A stretch of 64,000 bases of DNA. Source: Bacillota bacterium (GTDB lineage: Bacteria; Bacillota_E; Sulfobacillia; Sulfobacillales; JAIMBI01). Made by a program: the position numbers and the translations under genes. The notes under the pieces are model-generated. The model did not search any database. It worked only from the letters and a program-made list of their open reading frames with translations, and was not told the origin of the DNA. How positions within the stretch are numbered: the stretch's first letter is position 1; each line of letters starts with the position of its first letter. This document shows, one piece after another, positions 1 to 9,408 of the stretch. The stretch spans positions 1-64,000 of the forward strand of contig JAKARZ010000005.1 of the NCBI GenBank assembly GCA_021828405.1, given 5' to 3'.

Positions 1-129
1 ATTTGGAACGCCCAGCGCCGCACCGACATGACCAAGTTGCTGGCCGACCGGGCGACCGTCCACTGCCGCTACATCCCCCGCGCGAAGTGGCTCAACATCC
101 GGATGCGCGTGCGGGTCATCCCGCGGTGA
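1..129 (+). CDS. 3' end of an unrecognised gene
   Basis: An open frame enters from the left edge and ends at a TGA after 42 codons. The visible end is basic, containing RYIPRAKWLNIRMRVRVIPR just before the stop. Nothing diagnostic is left. It could be the tail of a transposase or DNA-binding protein, given the mobile-element debris to the right, but no family can be named. A chance frame is also possible at this length. Confidence 0.3.
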   Translation: MWNAQRRTDMTKLLADRATVHCRYIPRAKWLNIRMRVRVIPR

Positions 130-305
130 CTGGGCCGCAACACGGGGATCACGGCCTGGCGAACGCTGGTGGGGTCGCCGACGGCGCACCCCCCGGCCCA
201 TCATGACCTTGGGCCCTCCCGACGAGACCGCCGAGCAGACGCCCGCCGGCGGGTCCTCCCCGGGCGCGGCCGGCTACGGAAGTCTGCGGTCCGCCACATG
301 CCTGG

Positions 306-1953
306 TTATCCGCCGGTGCGCGGGAGCGGCGACGCAAACCACATCGCCTGGACGATGTGTGGATCGCCCCGCGACAGCGACACTTGGATCACGATCCCCT
401 TGTGCGTGTGGGTCAGTGCGAGCGCACTGGCTTTCGGCGGCACCGTGTTTACCACAATGCCTACCGCACCCACCGGCACCGTGGGCGGCGGGCCATTGTT
501 GGCGTTCTGCACCACGAATGCCTCGCGGCCCCGCGTGAGATCTTCCAGGCCGAATTGCACGCCCCACCCGGCGTGAAACGTGCTCTCGACATGATTGCCA
601 AAATAATAGTCCCAGGGCACCCAGGTGTACGGCCCCACGTAGGACACCAGCGGTCCCCCGCGGATGCCCTCCTGGTGCAGGACAGCAAGCGTCGTGAGCA
701 TCAGCGACGCGTCAAGGCGGCCGCTTTGTTGGTACGCCTGAACATCCTGCGCCCGGAGGCTCGCCCCTAAGAGCAGCATGACCGCCGCCAGCACGCCTGC
801 CGCCGCGCGGTCGGCGGTGGGGTGGGCGCGTGCTGCCAGCAGCACCACCGCCTCGGCGAGAAACGCCACCCCCACCACCGTGGTGGTGGCCGACCGCGCC
901 GACACCCATCCATAGGTGGTGAGATACCAGGGCACCACCGACAGCACCCCCCACGCCGCGCCAAAGCCCGCAAACGCGAGCGGGTGGGGTGGGGCGGGCG
1001 CGGTGCCCGGGGGCCGCGGCCGTGCGACCGTGGCCACCAGCACCAAGACGGTGCCCGCGGCGACGGCGAGCCACCACCCCCCGCCCATTCCCACGCCCGG
1101 GCGGGCAGTGAGTCCCTGCCACGCTTGGCCAAAGGCCTGCTCCACCGTGTGCAGCCACAGCGCGGCAAGCTGGGGATTCACCACGGCCACCTCGTGGCGG
1201 AACTGGGCGAGCGTGCGCACACCTCGCTTGCCGTTGGCATGCAGGGCGCGAGTCTGTAGCAGGTACCAGGCGCCGGTGACGCTGAGCGCCGCCACACCCG
1301 GCAACACGCTGCGGAGCCAAGGGGCCCGGTAGCGCCACGCGAGGGCAGCCAGCACGGCGAGCGACGGCAGCCACACCTGTTCATAGGACGTGTCGGCCAG
1401 CAGCAGCGCCACGCCGGAGGCGATCCACCAGCCGTACGCCGGTCGCGCGCCAGCCACGTTCAGTGCAAAGTAGGCGGCCCAGGCCCCCAGCACCAGGAGC
1501 CAGATGCTCAGCACGATTCCTGACGACGCGGCAATCCAGTACTGCCCCTCGACGACCGCCGGAAACAGTAGGACGATGGCGGATCCCAGCCAAAAGCCGC
1601 GGCCGGTCACCCGCTCTACCAACCGCCGGCCCATGAGCACGGCCACCAGCATGAGCGCCATGATGATGGCCCAAGGGATCGTGGCATCGGGCCAGAAACG
1701 GGCCCACACCTCGACATCCATCGCGAACGACACGGGACGGTAGCCGTAGTAGGCGTGGGCCAACAAAAACTGCCAAGGACTACCCGTGCGGCCAGGTGGC
1801 GGCCCGACCCAGAAGGACCCAGTCATCGCGATACGGTCGGTAGTAAAACCCCGCCGAAAGGCTGGTGGCCACCCACACCGCCGCCAGCCCCACCTCGGCC
1901 CAATTGAGGCCGACACGCCCGCCTTGCCGCAGGGACCCTCGGCGCGTACGCAT
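306..1953 (-). pseudogene. GT-C type polytopic membrane glycosyltransferase, frameshifted
   Basis: The gene starts at ATG 1953, preceded by a good GGAGGGG site. The first ~57 codons (MRTRRGSLRQGGRVGLNW...) give one membrane helix followed by YYRPYRDDWVLLG, which resembles the acidic first-loop motif of GT-C/ArnT/PMT-like glycosyltransferases. That frame stops at 1780-1782. The rest continues in another frame from about 1790 down to 306, beginning SPWQFLLAHAYYGYRPVSF. It encodes roughly ten hydrophobic helices and a soluble C-terminal part. Joined, the two parts make a ~550-residue protein of normal GT-C build that would use a lipid-linked sugar at the outer membrane face. One base change separates the frames, so this is either a young pseudogene or a sequencing error. 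The substrate is unknown. Confidence 0.7.
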
Positions 1954-2519
1954 GCCACCCCTCCACACCGTGTCTATGTCAATGATAAATTCGGTCGCAC
2001 AGTCTGCGCAAATTATGTGGGATGGTGGGCATTCGATCAACCGAAAAGGGAACGCGCCCCATGCAGGATGGCAGGTCCGTAATGCCCGACCACCAGCGCT
2101 GAGGCGAACTTCGCCGATCGCGGCACGCGGTGACGAGCCCCGTCGGCTCCGCCTCAGATAACCACACCCCGTTGGTGTGGAACGCCCTGTCACGCGACCG
2201 ATTGATGACCGTAATGAAGGGGATGGGATTGGAGACCGCCAGCGCGGCCGCATGAGCAATATAAGTGTGCGGCATGAACGGTAGATTAGGCACAGAGCCG
2301 ACTGCGAACTTCCGCCGAGACAGTGGCCACGTGGGCCAAGAACTTCTCGACACTCGTGGCGATGCCGCCAGTGCCTGAACACTTACGCCCGGTAGAGCGT
2401 CGCCACCGCCCGGTGTACCGCGAGGTGCGGCGCCCGGTCGGGCTCCGGGCCGGCCAGGGCCCGCACGTAGGCGATCCACACGCCCAGATCCCCCTCGCGC
2501 CACGTTTGGTCATGCCACC
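1954..2519. other. Decayed region, no intact gene
   Basis: No convincing gene is present. On the minus strand a stretch around 2085-2290 reads protein-like (for example HTYIAHAAALAVSNPIPFI) and another at 2383-2500 (GVWIAYVRALAGPEPDRAP), but both lack a start, a partner frame or a recognisable family. They are probably remnants of genes disrupted by the neighbouring transposon debris. The part next to 1954 serves as the upstream region of the glycosyltransferase. Confidence 0.4.
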
Positions 2520-3162
2520 CCAACCACGTCGCGGCCTGCGCCAACTCCCGCCTGGGCGGTCCCCGCATACGTGAGGTGCGCCGGCACATACGCGGCCGTC
2601 GGCGCCTGGTCGAGGTACGGCACCCGACCCGGGAGGTCGTCGATGCGTCGGCGGATAGCTGCGTAGGCTTGCCGACGCAGCCGGTCCCACAGCTCGGTCT
2701 GACCCACCAGAATCAAGGCGAGCGGAGTCGCCGTGTCCATTGCCTGGTTGAGCAAGAACCGCACTTCCTCCCGCCTCGCGCAGTCCAGGAGATGTGCGTC
2801 GTCCCCCCACCACCACCGGCCGTTGGTGGCGGACGGCCAGCAACAGCACGTGATGGCGCGGGCGCTTGGCCTCGCCGCGTTAGCACGGGGCGTCACAGCC
2901 GATCTGTTCCAGCAGCCCCTTGTACAAGGGGCGCGGTGTGAGTTTCGAATCGGTGATGGACCAGCAGGGGGTGCGGGGCACGGTCGCACCGAGCGGCCAG
3001 CCGCCGGATGGTGGTGCTCTTCCCAGTGCCACCATCCCCCGTCACCACGGCGAACCCCGGCCGCCCTGCGGCATACTCCAGCCGGCCCAAGATCTCGTCC
3101 AGTTCCACCGAGGCGTACAAGGCGTCGGGCGGCAGGGCACGCGTGAACGGGGTCCGCGTCAT
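2520..3162 (-). pseudogene. ExeA/TniB-like AAA+ transposition helper ATPase, decayed
   Basis: The start ATG at 3162 opens MTRTPFTRALPPDALYAS, followed by a Walker A motif GDGGTGKST. After a frameshift near 2950-2990 the product continues with a Walker B-like GDDAHLLD, then EVRFLLNQAMDTATPLALIL and GQTELWDRLRRQAY. This order is typical of the ExeA/TniB/IstB-like ATPases encoded directly downstream of Mu-type transposases. The C-terminal end is lost near 2520. Only 13 bases separate it from the transposase fragment upstream, so the two once formed an operon. At least two frameshifts make it non-functional. Confidence 0.75.
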
Positions 3163-3175
3163 CCCGTCGAAGGCC

Positions 3176-3640
3176 TCAACCCCCGCGCGCCGCTTCCTCC
3201 GGGACCGACGACCCGGTGAGGTCGCGGAACGAAAGGGCCCGGGGGTGCGCCGGCCACGGCGCCGTGCCAGACGCCTCGATGGTGATGGTGGACACGCCCG
3301 TGGGGTCATCCCCCCTCGGGGATTCACCCCCTCGGGTGTTTCCGACGGGCATCCGAGGGGCATACACCACGGCCACCCGCGGCCCCACCCACCCGACGCC
3401 CGGCTCATAGGCCGGGCCGCGGAAGCTCACACACCCGGTCTTATAGACGTTCTGGTGGTCCACCGATTGCAACGCGACCGTGAGGGTCTCCGCGTCTACG
3501 AACCTCAGCGGTTCAGGGTCCCCCCGAAACACCGCCTCCGGATGCGGGGCGTCCGGGATCGCGCGGTGGGGTTGCACCTGGTAGCACTCCGCCAGCCACA
3601 CGTCCCACGCCGCGTTGAAGCGACGATTCGCCGCGGCCTA
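3176..3640 (-). pseudogene. C-terminal fragment of a Mu/Tn7-type (rve) transposase
   Basis: The frame contains FNAAWDVWLAECYQVQPHRA and later NVYKTGCVSFRGPAYEPG with GWVGPRVAVVYAP. This matches the Mu-transposase C-terminal beta-barrel that follows the catalytic DDE domain. The catalytic core is absent: the frame meets a TAG just upstream, and an ISAzo13 remnant on the other strand abuts near 3610-3640. A 55-bp repeat (3309-3363) sits in frame between VVYAP and VSTITIEA, where family members are normally continuous. The protein pairs with the ATPase gene immediately downstream. A possible piece of the missing catalytic domain lies at 5258-5430 on the plus strand. Confidence 0.7.
3309..3363 (-). 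repeat. Short structured repeat, copy 1
   Basis: This is a 55-bp element that recurs at 8381-8434. Read on the minus strand it starts with two near-identical 11-mers (ATGCCCCTCGG, ATGCCCGTCGG), then AAACACCC, then GGGGTGAATCCCC, which can fold into two small hairpins. This copy is inserted within the transposase fragment without breaking its frame. Confidence 0.65.
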
Positions 3641-3880
3641 GCCGACTTGGCCCATCCCGACCGGTTGCCCCCCGCCGGGGCGCCGCTGCCGCCCGGCGGG
3701 GGGCGCAAGGCCTTGACGACCGACGGCCCGACGCTCCAGGACCCGCTGCCTGCCCTGGGCGCGCCGACGACTCGGGCCGACCCCGAATCGTCGTTGCCAT
3801 GGACGTGTAAGATCTGCCCTCAGTTGGCCGCAGCCCTGCAGCAGCAGGGCCACCCGGTGAGCCCCTCGCTTGAAAAATAC
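3611..3880 (+). pseudogene. ISAzo13-family transposase fragment
   Basis: The plus-strand frame reads TIRRGLADLAHPDRLPPAG, then GGGRKALTTDGPTLQDPL, then WTCKICPQLAAALQQQGHPV. This corresponds to the N-terminal third of ISAzo13-family transposases, where the consensus runs from a helix-turn-helix through an RWTCKST...LA..L...GH block. A longer relative lies at 44690-45779. No start, no catalytic domain and no terminal repeats are visible. Confidence 0.7.
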
Positions 3881-4231
3881 GCTCCACCGACTACTAGTGG
3901 TGGTCGCAACGGATTACGACCACAACTGGCAGGCGGTGCTTGACACCGCATCGTCCCGCTCTCGGAGGCCATTTTTCATTCCCGCTACGGGCCGGCACGG
4001 CCATGGGGGTCTGCTTTAGGATCCAGGTACCTCAAGCGAACCACGGCCGCCGGGGACCGGCAACGCTATAAGAAGGTTTCGCGTCAGGCTGCGATCCAGG
4101 GGCGGATCCGGCGGCAGTCAGCGACCGTGAGACAATCCTGCCCGGTCCCGGTCAGATAGCGTGGGAATCCCCACCAACACGTTCCGTGGCGCTCCGAGTC
4201 ATGTCACTGTCAACGATTAACACCGAGCAAC
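3881..4231. other. Intergenic, nothing recognised
   Basis: About 350 bases between the ISAzo13 fragment and the stop of the PIN-domain gene. I see no open frame of note, no tRNA and no clear terminator. Confidence 0.4.
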
Positions 4232-4675
4232 TCAGGAATTTCCCTCCATCCACCGGTCCAGCCATTCTCGTGGGGTTAACACTCGACACCCCTGACGAAG
4301 TTCCATGGGGAAATGCCGGAGGTTGCCGGTCACCAGCACGGTGATGTCCCCTCCAGCCAACGCCACCTCGAGGAACGGTTTGTCATCGGGATCTGGTAGA
4401 GGCGCGGGCAAGGGGGTCGTCTCAGCGGACAGCCCGCCGTATGCGAGCAGCTCCAGTAGGGTCGTGACCCTGTCCGGGTCGAAGCTGAACTTCGGCCGCA
4501 GCGCCACCTCCCGGTATTCGCTCAAAATCCGCGCATCGTACAACAGCCGGACTTGGTTCGACAGCACCAGCCGCAACACTTCCGCCGGCGCGCTGAAGGG
4601 CTTCAGTAGGGCCGAAATGAACACGTTGGTGTCCAAGACGACTTGGACAGGGATCCGGCCGACGCTAGGCCTCAT
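4232..4675 (-). CDS. PIN-domain toxin (COG1569-like) of a type II toxin-antitoxin pair
   Basis: The 147-residue protein has the PIN-domain signature: VVLDTNVFISALL near residue 12 with the first catalytic Asp, a central Glu in LSEYREV, and DPDDKPFLEVALAG near residue 100 with the remaining acidic residues. PIN toxins are metal-dependent ribonucleases that block translation. The length and the ILSEYREVALRPKF block fit the 'putative toxin, PIN family' group more than classical VapC. The start overlaps the end of the antitoxin gene by 11 bases, so the two are translationally coupled. All expected acidic residues are present, so it is probably active. Confidence 0.88.
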   Translation of the reverse strand: MRPSVGRIPVQVVLDTNVFISALLKPFSAPAEVLRLVLSNQVRLLYDARILSEYREVALRPKFSFDPDRVTTLLELLAYGGLSAETTPLPAPLPDPDDKPFLEVALAGGDITVLVTGNLRHFPMELRQGCRVLTPREWLDRWMEGNS

Positions 4676-4955
4676 TACGCGCTCGGCGCACCGCCAGAAT
4701 CTCTTCGTCGATGTCCTCGTTCGTCAGCTGGTCCGCGCCACTCTTCGCGGACGCCATCTGCAAGAGTTCCAAGGCTACGACCGCTCTCGCCCTTCGCACA
4801 GCCCTCAGATCGTCTTCAAGGGAGTGCTCCGACGTTGGGGTGATGAGGGCGATGGGTTTGCCGTTCGACGTCACCACCACTTCCCCCGCCAACTCCAGGA
4901 TCCGCCACACCTCGCCCAGCTGTGCGCGCAGGGCTCGCGAAGACATTATTCTCAT
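4665..4955 (-). CDS. Phd/YefM-type antitoxin
   Basis: A 96-residue protein opening MRIMSSRALRAQLGEVWRIL, followed by GEVVVTSNGKPIALITP. This is the Phd/YefM fold, with an N-terminal DNA-binding dimer and a C-terminal tail (ANDEDID-like acidic segment) that would bind the toxin. It precedes and overlaps the PIN toxin gene, the standard antitoxin-first order, and should autoregulate the pair. A GGGAGAGGTG site lies ahead of the start. A second ATG three codons in (MSSRAL) is an alternative start. Confidence 0.88.
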   Translation of the reverse strand: MRIMSSRALRAQLGEVWRILELAGEVVVTSNGKPIALITPTSEHSLEDDLRAVRRARAVVALELLQMASAKSGADQLTNEDIDEEILAVRRARNEA

Positions 4956-4997
4956 TCAAACACCTCTCCCAACGTCGGCGTCCGCAATCGTGTACGC

Positions 4998-5003
4998 ATT
5001 ATA
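4998..5003 (-). promoter_or_regulatory. -10 box of the Phd-PIN operon
   Basis: A perfect TATAAT on the minus strand, 42 bases upstream of the antitoxin ATG. No clear -35 hexamer lies at the usual distance, so activation or an extended promoter is possible. Confidence 0.5.
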
Positions 5004-5257
5004 ACACGCAAACGGGCCAGCGCGGGCGGCGCGGCCCTTTGATCAACTCAGACGTGGTCGATCGCAAGCTGGACACCTGGAGGTGGCCTGCTGAGAGTCT
5101 TTGCGCGTCGATAGACGAATGGTGGTGTGATGGGCGTTGCGCGTGGAGCGTCTCCACCCTGTATCGGTTGGAACGCGAGTCTCCCCTGACGGTGAGGGGA
5201 GTTGGACGAGGCTTGGCCACGCTCGGCCTGCTATCCGCCCACCAGATGGAGATTTTG

Positions 5258-5430
5258 CCCCGGCTTTTCGTCGTAGGACCACACGGTACGGCCTGGTGCT
5301 GCTGGACGACTCCGCGCGCCGGGTGGTCGCCGGGCGCTTCGCGTGGGCGGGGGATGTCACCCGGCTCGAAGAGCGGCTGGCGGCGGCGGTAGCCCAGTGG
5401 GGCGCGCCCGAGCGGGCTTACTGCGATTTA
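5258..5430 (+). pseudogene. Fragment of a DDE (rve) transposase catalytic domain
   Basis: The frame reads RYGLVLLDDSARRVVAGRFA, then GDVTRLEERLAAAVAQWGAP, then ERAYCD. This matches the core of rve/IS481/Mu-type transposases (a beta strand ending in an Asp, then a helix, then GxPxxxYxDNG). It ends abruptly before the NG. It may derive from the same element as the C-terminal transposase fragment at 3176-3640, now in the opposite orientation. Confidence 0.55.
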
Positions 5431-5541
5431 TCCCGACCTCGCAATTATGCCGATGACGGCGATCGCTACCGTGCACGGTGGGTAGCGAGCCCGACAAGGC
5501 ATCGGCATAAACACAGGCCTTCCAGGAACGCCAACAGGGCG

Positions 5542-6060
5542 TCAGGCGGACGATAGCGCCCCACCTCCCACGTCGGAGGGGTGGTCGGCGAGGGCTTTCT
5601 CTTTCAACGCCAGATCCGCGTGGAGGTAGGCCTGGGTCGAACGGAGATCGGCACGTCCCAACCACAGCGCAATCACGGACGTATCGACGTCGGCCGTTAG
5701 CAGTTGCATGGCGCACGTGTGCCGCAGGACGTGCGGCACACGTGTTTGCCGGTCAGCGACGGGAGCGCCACCCGATGTTCGATGGCGCCAGCACTGAGTC
5801 GACGATTCGTCCGAGTGGGAAAGACGGGATCGTCGGGGCACCTGTCGTTCCCGGACCCACGCGCGTAACACGGTGACCGTGCCGGCTGTCAGCGGCACGG
5901 CCCGCGCCTTGCGTCCCTTCCCCACACAGTGGACGTGCGCCCCGGCGTCCAACACCACGTCACGTCCGCTGAGGCCGATGAGTTCTTGCAGCCGAAGACC
6001 CGTCTGAACCGCGCAGAGGATCAAGGCGCGGTCGCGGTGCCCCTTCCACCGGGGGGCGTC
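5542..6060 (-). pseudogene. Tyrosine recombinase, catalytic half only
   Basis: The frame begins around GHRDRALILCAVQTGLRLQE, with the first catalytic Arg in TGLRLQE. It continues through a Lys-containing beta hairpin (VGKGRKARAVPLT), LRHTCAMQLL with the HxxR-type box, and QAYLHAD with the Tyr nucleophile. The N-terminal core-binding domain is missing, and the frame starts within the tail of the next recombinase gene upstream. Tandem recombinase genes occur in Tn554-like elements. Here the piece looks like the truncated second member of such a pair. The catalytic residues that remain look intact. Confidence 0.7.
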
Positions 6061-6084
6061 GGGGGCAGTGCTGCCGCAGCGGGG

Positions 6085-7100
6085 TCATGGCGCCACCTCC
6101 TCCGGCCAGAGTTGCGCCACGGGTCGCAAGGCGAGCCGATCCCCTTGGGCATAGACTGCCGTCCTCGCCAAATCTCGGTGGCGCAGCACTTGGCCAATGA
6201 CGGGTAAGGTCGCTCTCTGATGGAGCAACGCGGTGGCCAACGCATGCCGTAGGCGGTGGGCCCCGAGGGACGCCAAGCCGTTCCGCTGACAGGCATTGTG
6301 GACGATCCAGGCGATGGTGCCACGGGTCATCTCGTGATGGGGCGCTCGATACGTGAGAAACAGCCGGCGGGGGGCCGCTCGTGCTGAAGATAGTCCGCGA
6401 CGCCCGCCCCCACATCCACGGGCAGGGGCAGTCGGTCCACCTGGCGCGCCTTACCCGCGATGGCGAGGGCGCCAACGCGCCAGTCGAGGTCGTCCAAGGT
6501 GAGGCGGCAGACCTCGCTGACGCGCAGCCCCAGACGCGCGAGCAGAAGCAGAACCGCGTGGTCCCGGTGCCCTGGCGCCGGGATGTCGCCGCCCCCCTGC
6601 ACGAGGCAGTTGATGGACGTTCTGAGCCGCTCCCGCGCTCAGGCGGGCCGTTTTCCCCAACAAAAGGTGGTGGCATCACGCGCGGCCAGCGTGTCCAGGG
6701 TGAACGGGCCCCTCTCGTGGGGGGCCCCGCGTGCCAAAAACCGCTGAGCCGTGGTGACGTGACCCTCGGCGGTCCGCGGCGCGAACTTGCGGCGATGGAG
6801 CCGAAACTGGCGATATTCCTTGAGAAACGCCATCAGCGGGGTGGCCGGGGGCACCTCGGCGCACGGGATGGGCCCCTCGTGACGCAAGTAGCGCAGCAAC
6901 GGCGCCAAGCGGCGCCGACCAATGGGTGGCCGATAACGGATGGCCCGATGAAGGCCGCGATGTGTGCGTCGCTGAGGGAGGCGAGTGCGACCTCCGCCGA
7001 TGCCATCCACTGACTCAACCGGGCCATGACCCACACCTGCCACGCCCTGGACCAACGGGTATAGCCCAACGTCTGGGTGTAGACGAAATACCCCACGGCT
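6085..7100 (-). pseudogene. Tyrosine recombinase, full-length but frameshifted
   Basis: Three frames tile one integrase-like protein: an N-terminal part (YFVYTQTLGYTRWSRAW near 7090; FLKEYRQFRLHRRKFAPRT near 6820), a middle part (LLLLARLGLRVSEVCRLTLD near 6530, carrying the first Arg) and a C-terminal part (GAHRLRHALATALLHQ with HxxR near 6260, then TAVYAQGD with the Tyr near 6160). At least three frameshifts separate them. It lies directly upstream of a second truncated recombinase, in the same orientation. The organisation suggests a dead Tn554-like or recombinase-array element. Confidence 0.7.
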
Positions 7101-7160
7101 TGACATCCTCCCCACGGCTCAAGCCGGGGGATTCCCCTGAGCCGTGGCGCGGTTCCTGCG

Positions 7161-8299
7161 TCATCGGGCGGCCAACGCTCGAGCCCTCCACAGGCCGCCC
7201 CCCGGTGCCGGATACCAGCGCCGGGGCACGCCCAAGTACTGGCGCCCCGGTGGTCGATCGTCTCCGCACTGTGGACATTCTTGCGAGGAATCGGCGGCCG
7301 GCCCCAACACCAACTGCCCGCCCTGGGCCGCCAACTTGGACTCCAGCAACGTGACGAACCGCCCCCAGCCCCTCTCCAGGATCGCGCGGTTCAGGCGGCC
7401 GGCTGACGCACCTGGGTCCCCGGCTGGTCCACCGTGCCCTGGGCCATGACCGAGGCGCAGAGCCTCCAGCGCCCCCGTCGCGTGGTGTGGACGGACGGTG
7501 GGGCGGAGGTTGTGCACAAAGTCCCGGCGGAGATCCGCCACCCGGGCATACAGGGCATGGAGGCCCCGCCGCGTCTTCTGCCCGTGCTGCGAGAACGTCA
7601 CCGGACGAGCCACTGTCACCTGAACCCGGGCGATCTGCTGGCGCAGGTGCCCGGACGCCGCCCGCGGGGCATCGGAGATCGTCCCGTCCGACAGGACCAG
7701 GAAATGCCGCACCCCCACCACCCCGCCGACAGCGTCCGCGGGGTGGCGGGGGAAGGGGTCGGCGACGGCCTGGTCCGTCTGAACGCTCACGCACCCGTGG
7801 CAGCCCTGGCGCCTGACGGTCGTGTTTTTGAGCACGCCGGGAAGCGGACGGCTCGGGAAAAACGTCACCCAGCCAAGCTTGGGCAGGTAGACGCGGTGGC
7901 CGCGAATCGCCACGCCCTGGGGAACCGGCGCGTGTCATCGCGACCCCGCTTCTTGAACGTCGGGAAACGCTTCATCGGCTGGGTGGGGTCAAAGGCCTCA
8001 TGGAATGCACGCGCCAGATCCCTCCACCGCGGCTGGAACGGGTGGGACGGCGCGCCGGCCAAAAAGCCGCGCTCGTTCGTTGTCTTCCACAAGCGCAACC
8101 GGCCCGCCAAGCCCGCGTCCCACATCAAAGGCACGCCATGTTCCAGGCGGCGAAGGTTAAGCGCCAGCGCCTGATTCCAGACGGCGCGGGCGTGCCCCCC
8201 AACCGTGGTGAGCCGCCGGTCCACCTCGGGCGAGGGGGCCAGGCGGAACCGGGAGCCGCGCCGACGGACCATGCCGCCCGTCCCCCCCGTCTTGCGCAC
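7161..8299 (-). pseudogene. tnpB: TnpB (IS605 OrfB) RNA-guided nuclease, frameshifted
   Basis: The N-terminal part (7865-8299) reads VWNQALALNLRRLEHG and MKRFPTFKKRGRDD, typical of TnpB. The second part (7161-7913) reads VYLPKLGWVTFF, then VGVRHFLVLSDGT, where live proteins have a GxDLGxxxFA strand carrying the first RuvC Asp. That Asp is not visible here. The C-terminal zinc finger retains one CxxC (QECPQCG), but the second CxxC is scrambled. At least two frameshifts and lost catalytic residues make it inactive. A live TnpB would cut DNA under guidance of an RNA from the element's 3' end. Confidence 0.75.
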
Positions 8300-8380
8300 A
8301 TCGGGTCGATGCCGCCATCATTCTCATGCCGAGGCCCGCCGGCGGGGAAACCGGTTGGCCCTCGCGGGCCAAAGGGCTTA

Positions 8381-8434
8381 TCCCTTGCGGGGATTCACCC
8401 CTTTGGGTGTTTCCGAGGGTCATCCGAGGGTCAT
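8381..8434 (-). repeat. Short structured repeat, copy 2
   Basis: This copy is about 85% identical to 3309-3363. On the minus strand two identical 11-mers (ATGACCCTCGG) are followed by AAACACCC and GGGGTGAATCCCC. It sits directly beside the left-end hairpin of the tnpB element, so it may be part of that element's end or a separate palindromic repeat. Confidence 0.65.
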
Positions 8435-8678
8435 ATCCCCACGGCTAACGCCGGGGGTTTTACGCCCCACATGATAACGGCCCGATCTACACCAGCGACC
8501 GCATTGCACAACTGGTAGCCAAAGGGTTTCCCCAACACACGCGGGCGGCCGGCGCGAGTGATCCCCTGCGTTCATCGCACAGGCAGCCTGGCGCCGCAAG
8601 TGCCCGCCACCTGCGGTTGCAAGCCCCACAAGGCCGTGGCTTATCGCGTGAGGGCTCTCGGCCGATCGCCGGCCGCCG

Positions 8679-9278
8679 TCAATCCGCTCCAGCACGCGGA
8701 GAGGCGCTTGGGTCGGCCGCGCCCGCCCGGCGCCGGCGGTAGGCCCGTGCTTTCATCAGCGCTCCGCATCCCTCCGACGTGCACCACGTACCTGAATGGT
8801 TTTTCGACTGGTCCAGAAAGATCCACCGACAGTCATCGCGTCGGCACGCTTTGAGTCGCGGCCACGTCCCCTCCATCTGGGAGGTCAGCACCGCACTCCA
8901 GATGCGGCCGATGGCGCCCGGCGCACCCCGCTCCACCGCAGTCATGGCCAGGGTCCCGCTTTCGTCAAAAGTTGCCACGAGGGGCGTGCGGGCGGTCACC
9001 CGATTCAGCACCGTGAGGCTTTCCGCTGGCACCTCGGCCCCATTGTGTGCGGCGAGGACGTCCCGCAGGGCCTCCCGGACCGTGCGCACCCACTCGCCGT
9101 CACCAGGGGCCAGATCGTGTTCTGACCCCACGAACCCGAGGGACGCCATCCAGTCACGCAAGCCATCCGGCGACGCCAGCTTGTCCGTCCCTTCCGCAAT
9201 CTCGCGGCTATTCAAGAATGCCCGCAACATTTCTACGGCCGGTGTCACGGCGGATCCGGCCTTGGCTGAAGGTGCCAT
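8679..9278 (-). CDS. CGNR zinc-finger / ABATE-domain putative regulator
   Basis: A 199-residue protein. The N-terminal half (EMLRAFLNSREIAEGTDKL, LRDWMASLGF) is the ABATE-type stress domain. The C-terminal ~50 residues form the CGNR zinc finger, with LKACRRDDCRWIFLDQSKN then WCTSEGCGALMKARAYRRR. The CGNR motif is altered to CGAL, but all four zinc cysteines are kept. The start ATG lies behind AAGGAGG. Family members are presumed DNA-binding regulators with few known targets. It stands next to a broken MFS transporter on the same strand, which it might have controlled. Confidence 0.85.
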   Translation of the reverse strand: MAPSAKAGSAVTPAVEMLRAFLNSREIAEGTDKLASPDGLRDWMASLGFVGSEHDLAPGDGEWVRTVREALRDVLAAHNGAEVPAESLTVLNRVTARTPLVATFDESGTLAMTAVERGAPGAIGRIWSAVLTSQMEGTWPRLKACRRDDCRWIFLDQSKNHSGTWCTSEGCGALMKARAYRRRRAGAADPSASPRAGAD

Positions 9279-9408
9279 GATGCATGCATCCTCCTTGAAT
9301 CCATCCTGAGTTCGACGCCGACGAGCGCTGCGCTCGGTCCCCTCTCCCTGCGGACAACGCGTTCGACATCCTCAGGATGAGCGCGGTGGGGCCGCTAATT
9401 CAACAATG

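Larger units (their letters stand above)
7100..8462 (-). mobile_element. Decayed IS200/IS605-group element carrying tnpB
   Basis: The right side (7100-7146) has the typical TTGACATCCTCCCCACGGCT end with CCCACGGCTCAAGCCGGGGG-type hairpin sequence. The left side (about 8436-8455) has a matching CCCACGGCTAACGCCGGGGG hairpin. Between them lies a frameshifted tnpB. No tnpA is present, so the element is of the TnpB-only kind. The 3' end next to tnpB is where a guide (omega) RNA would be encoded in a live copy. Confidence 0.7.
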
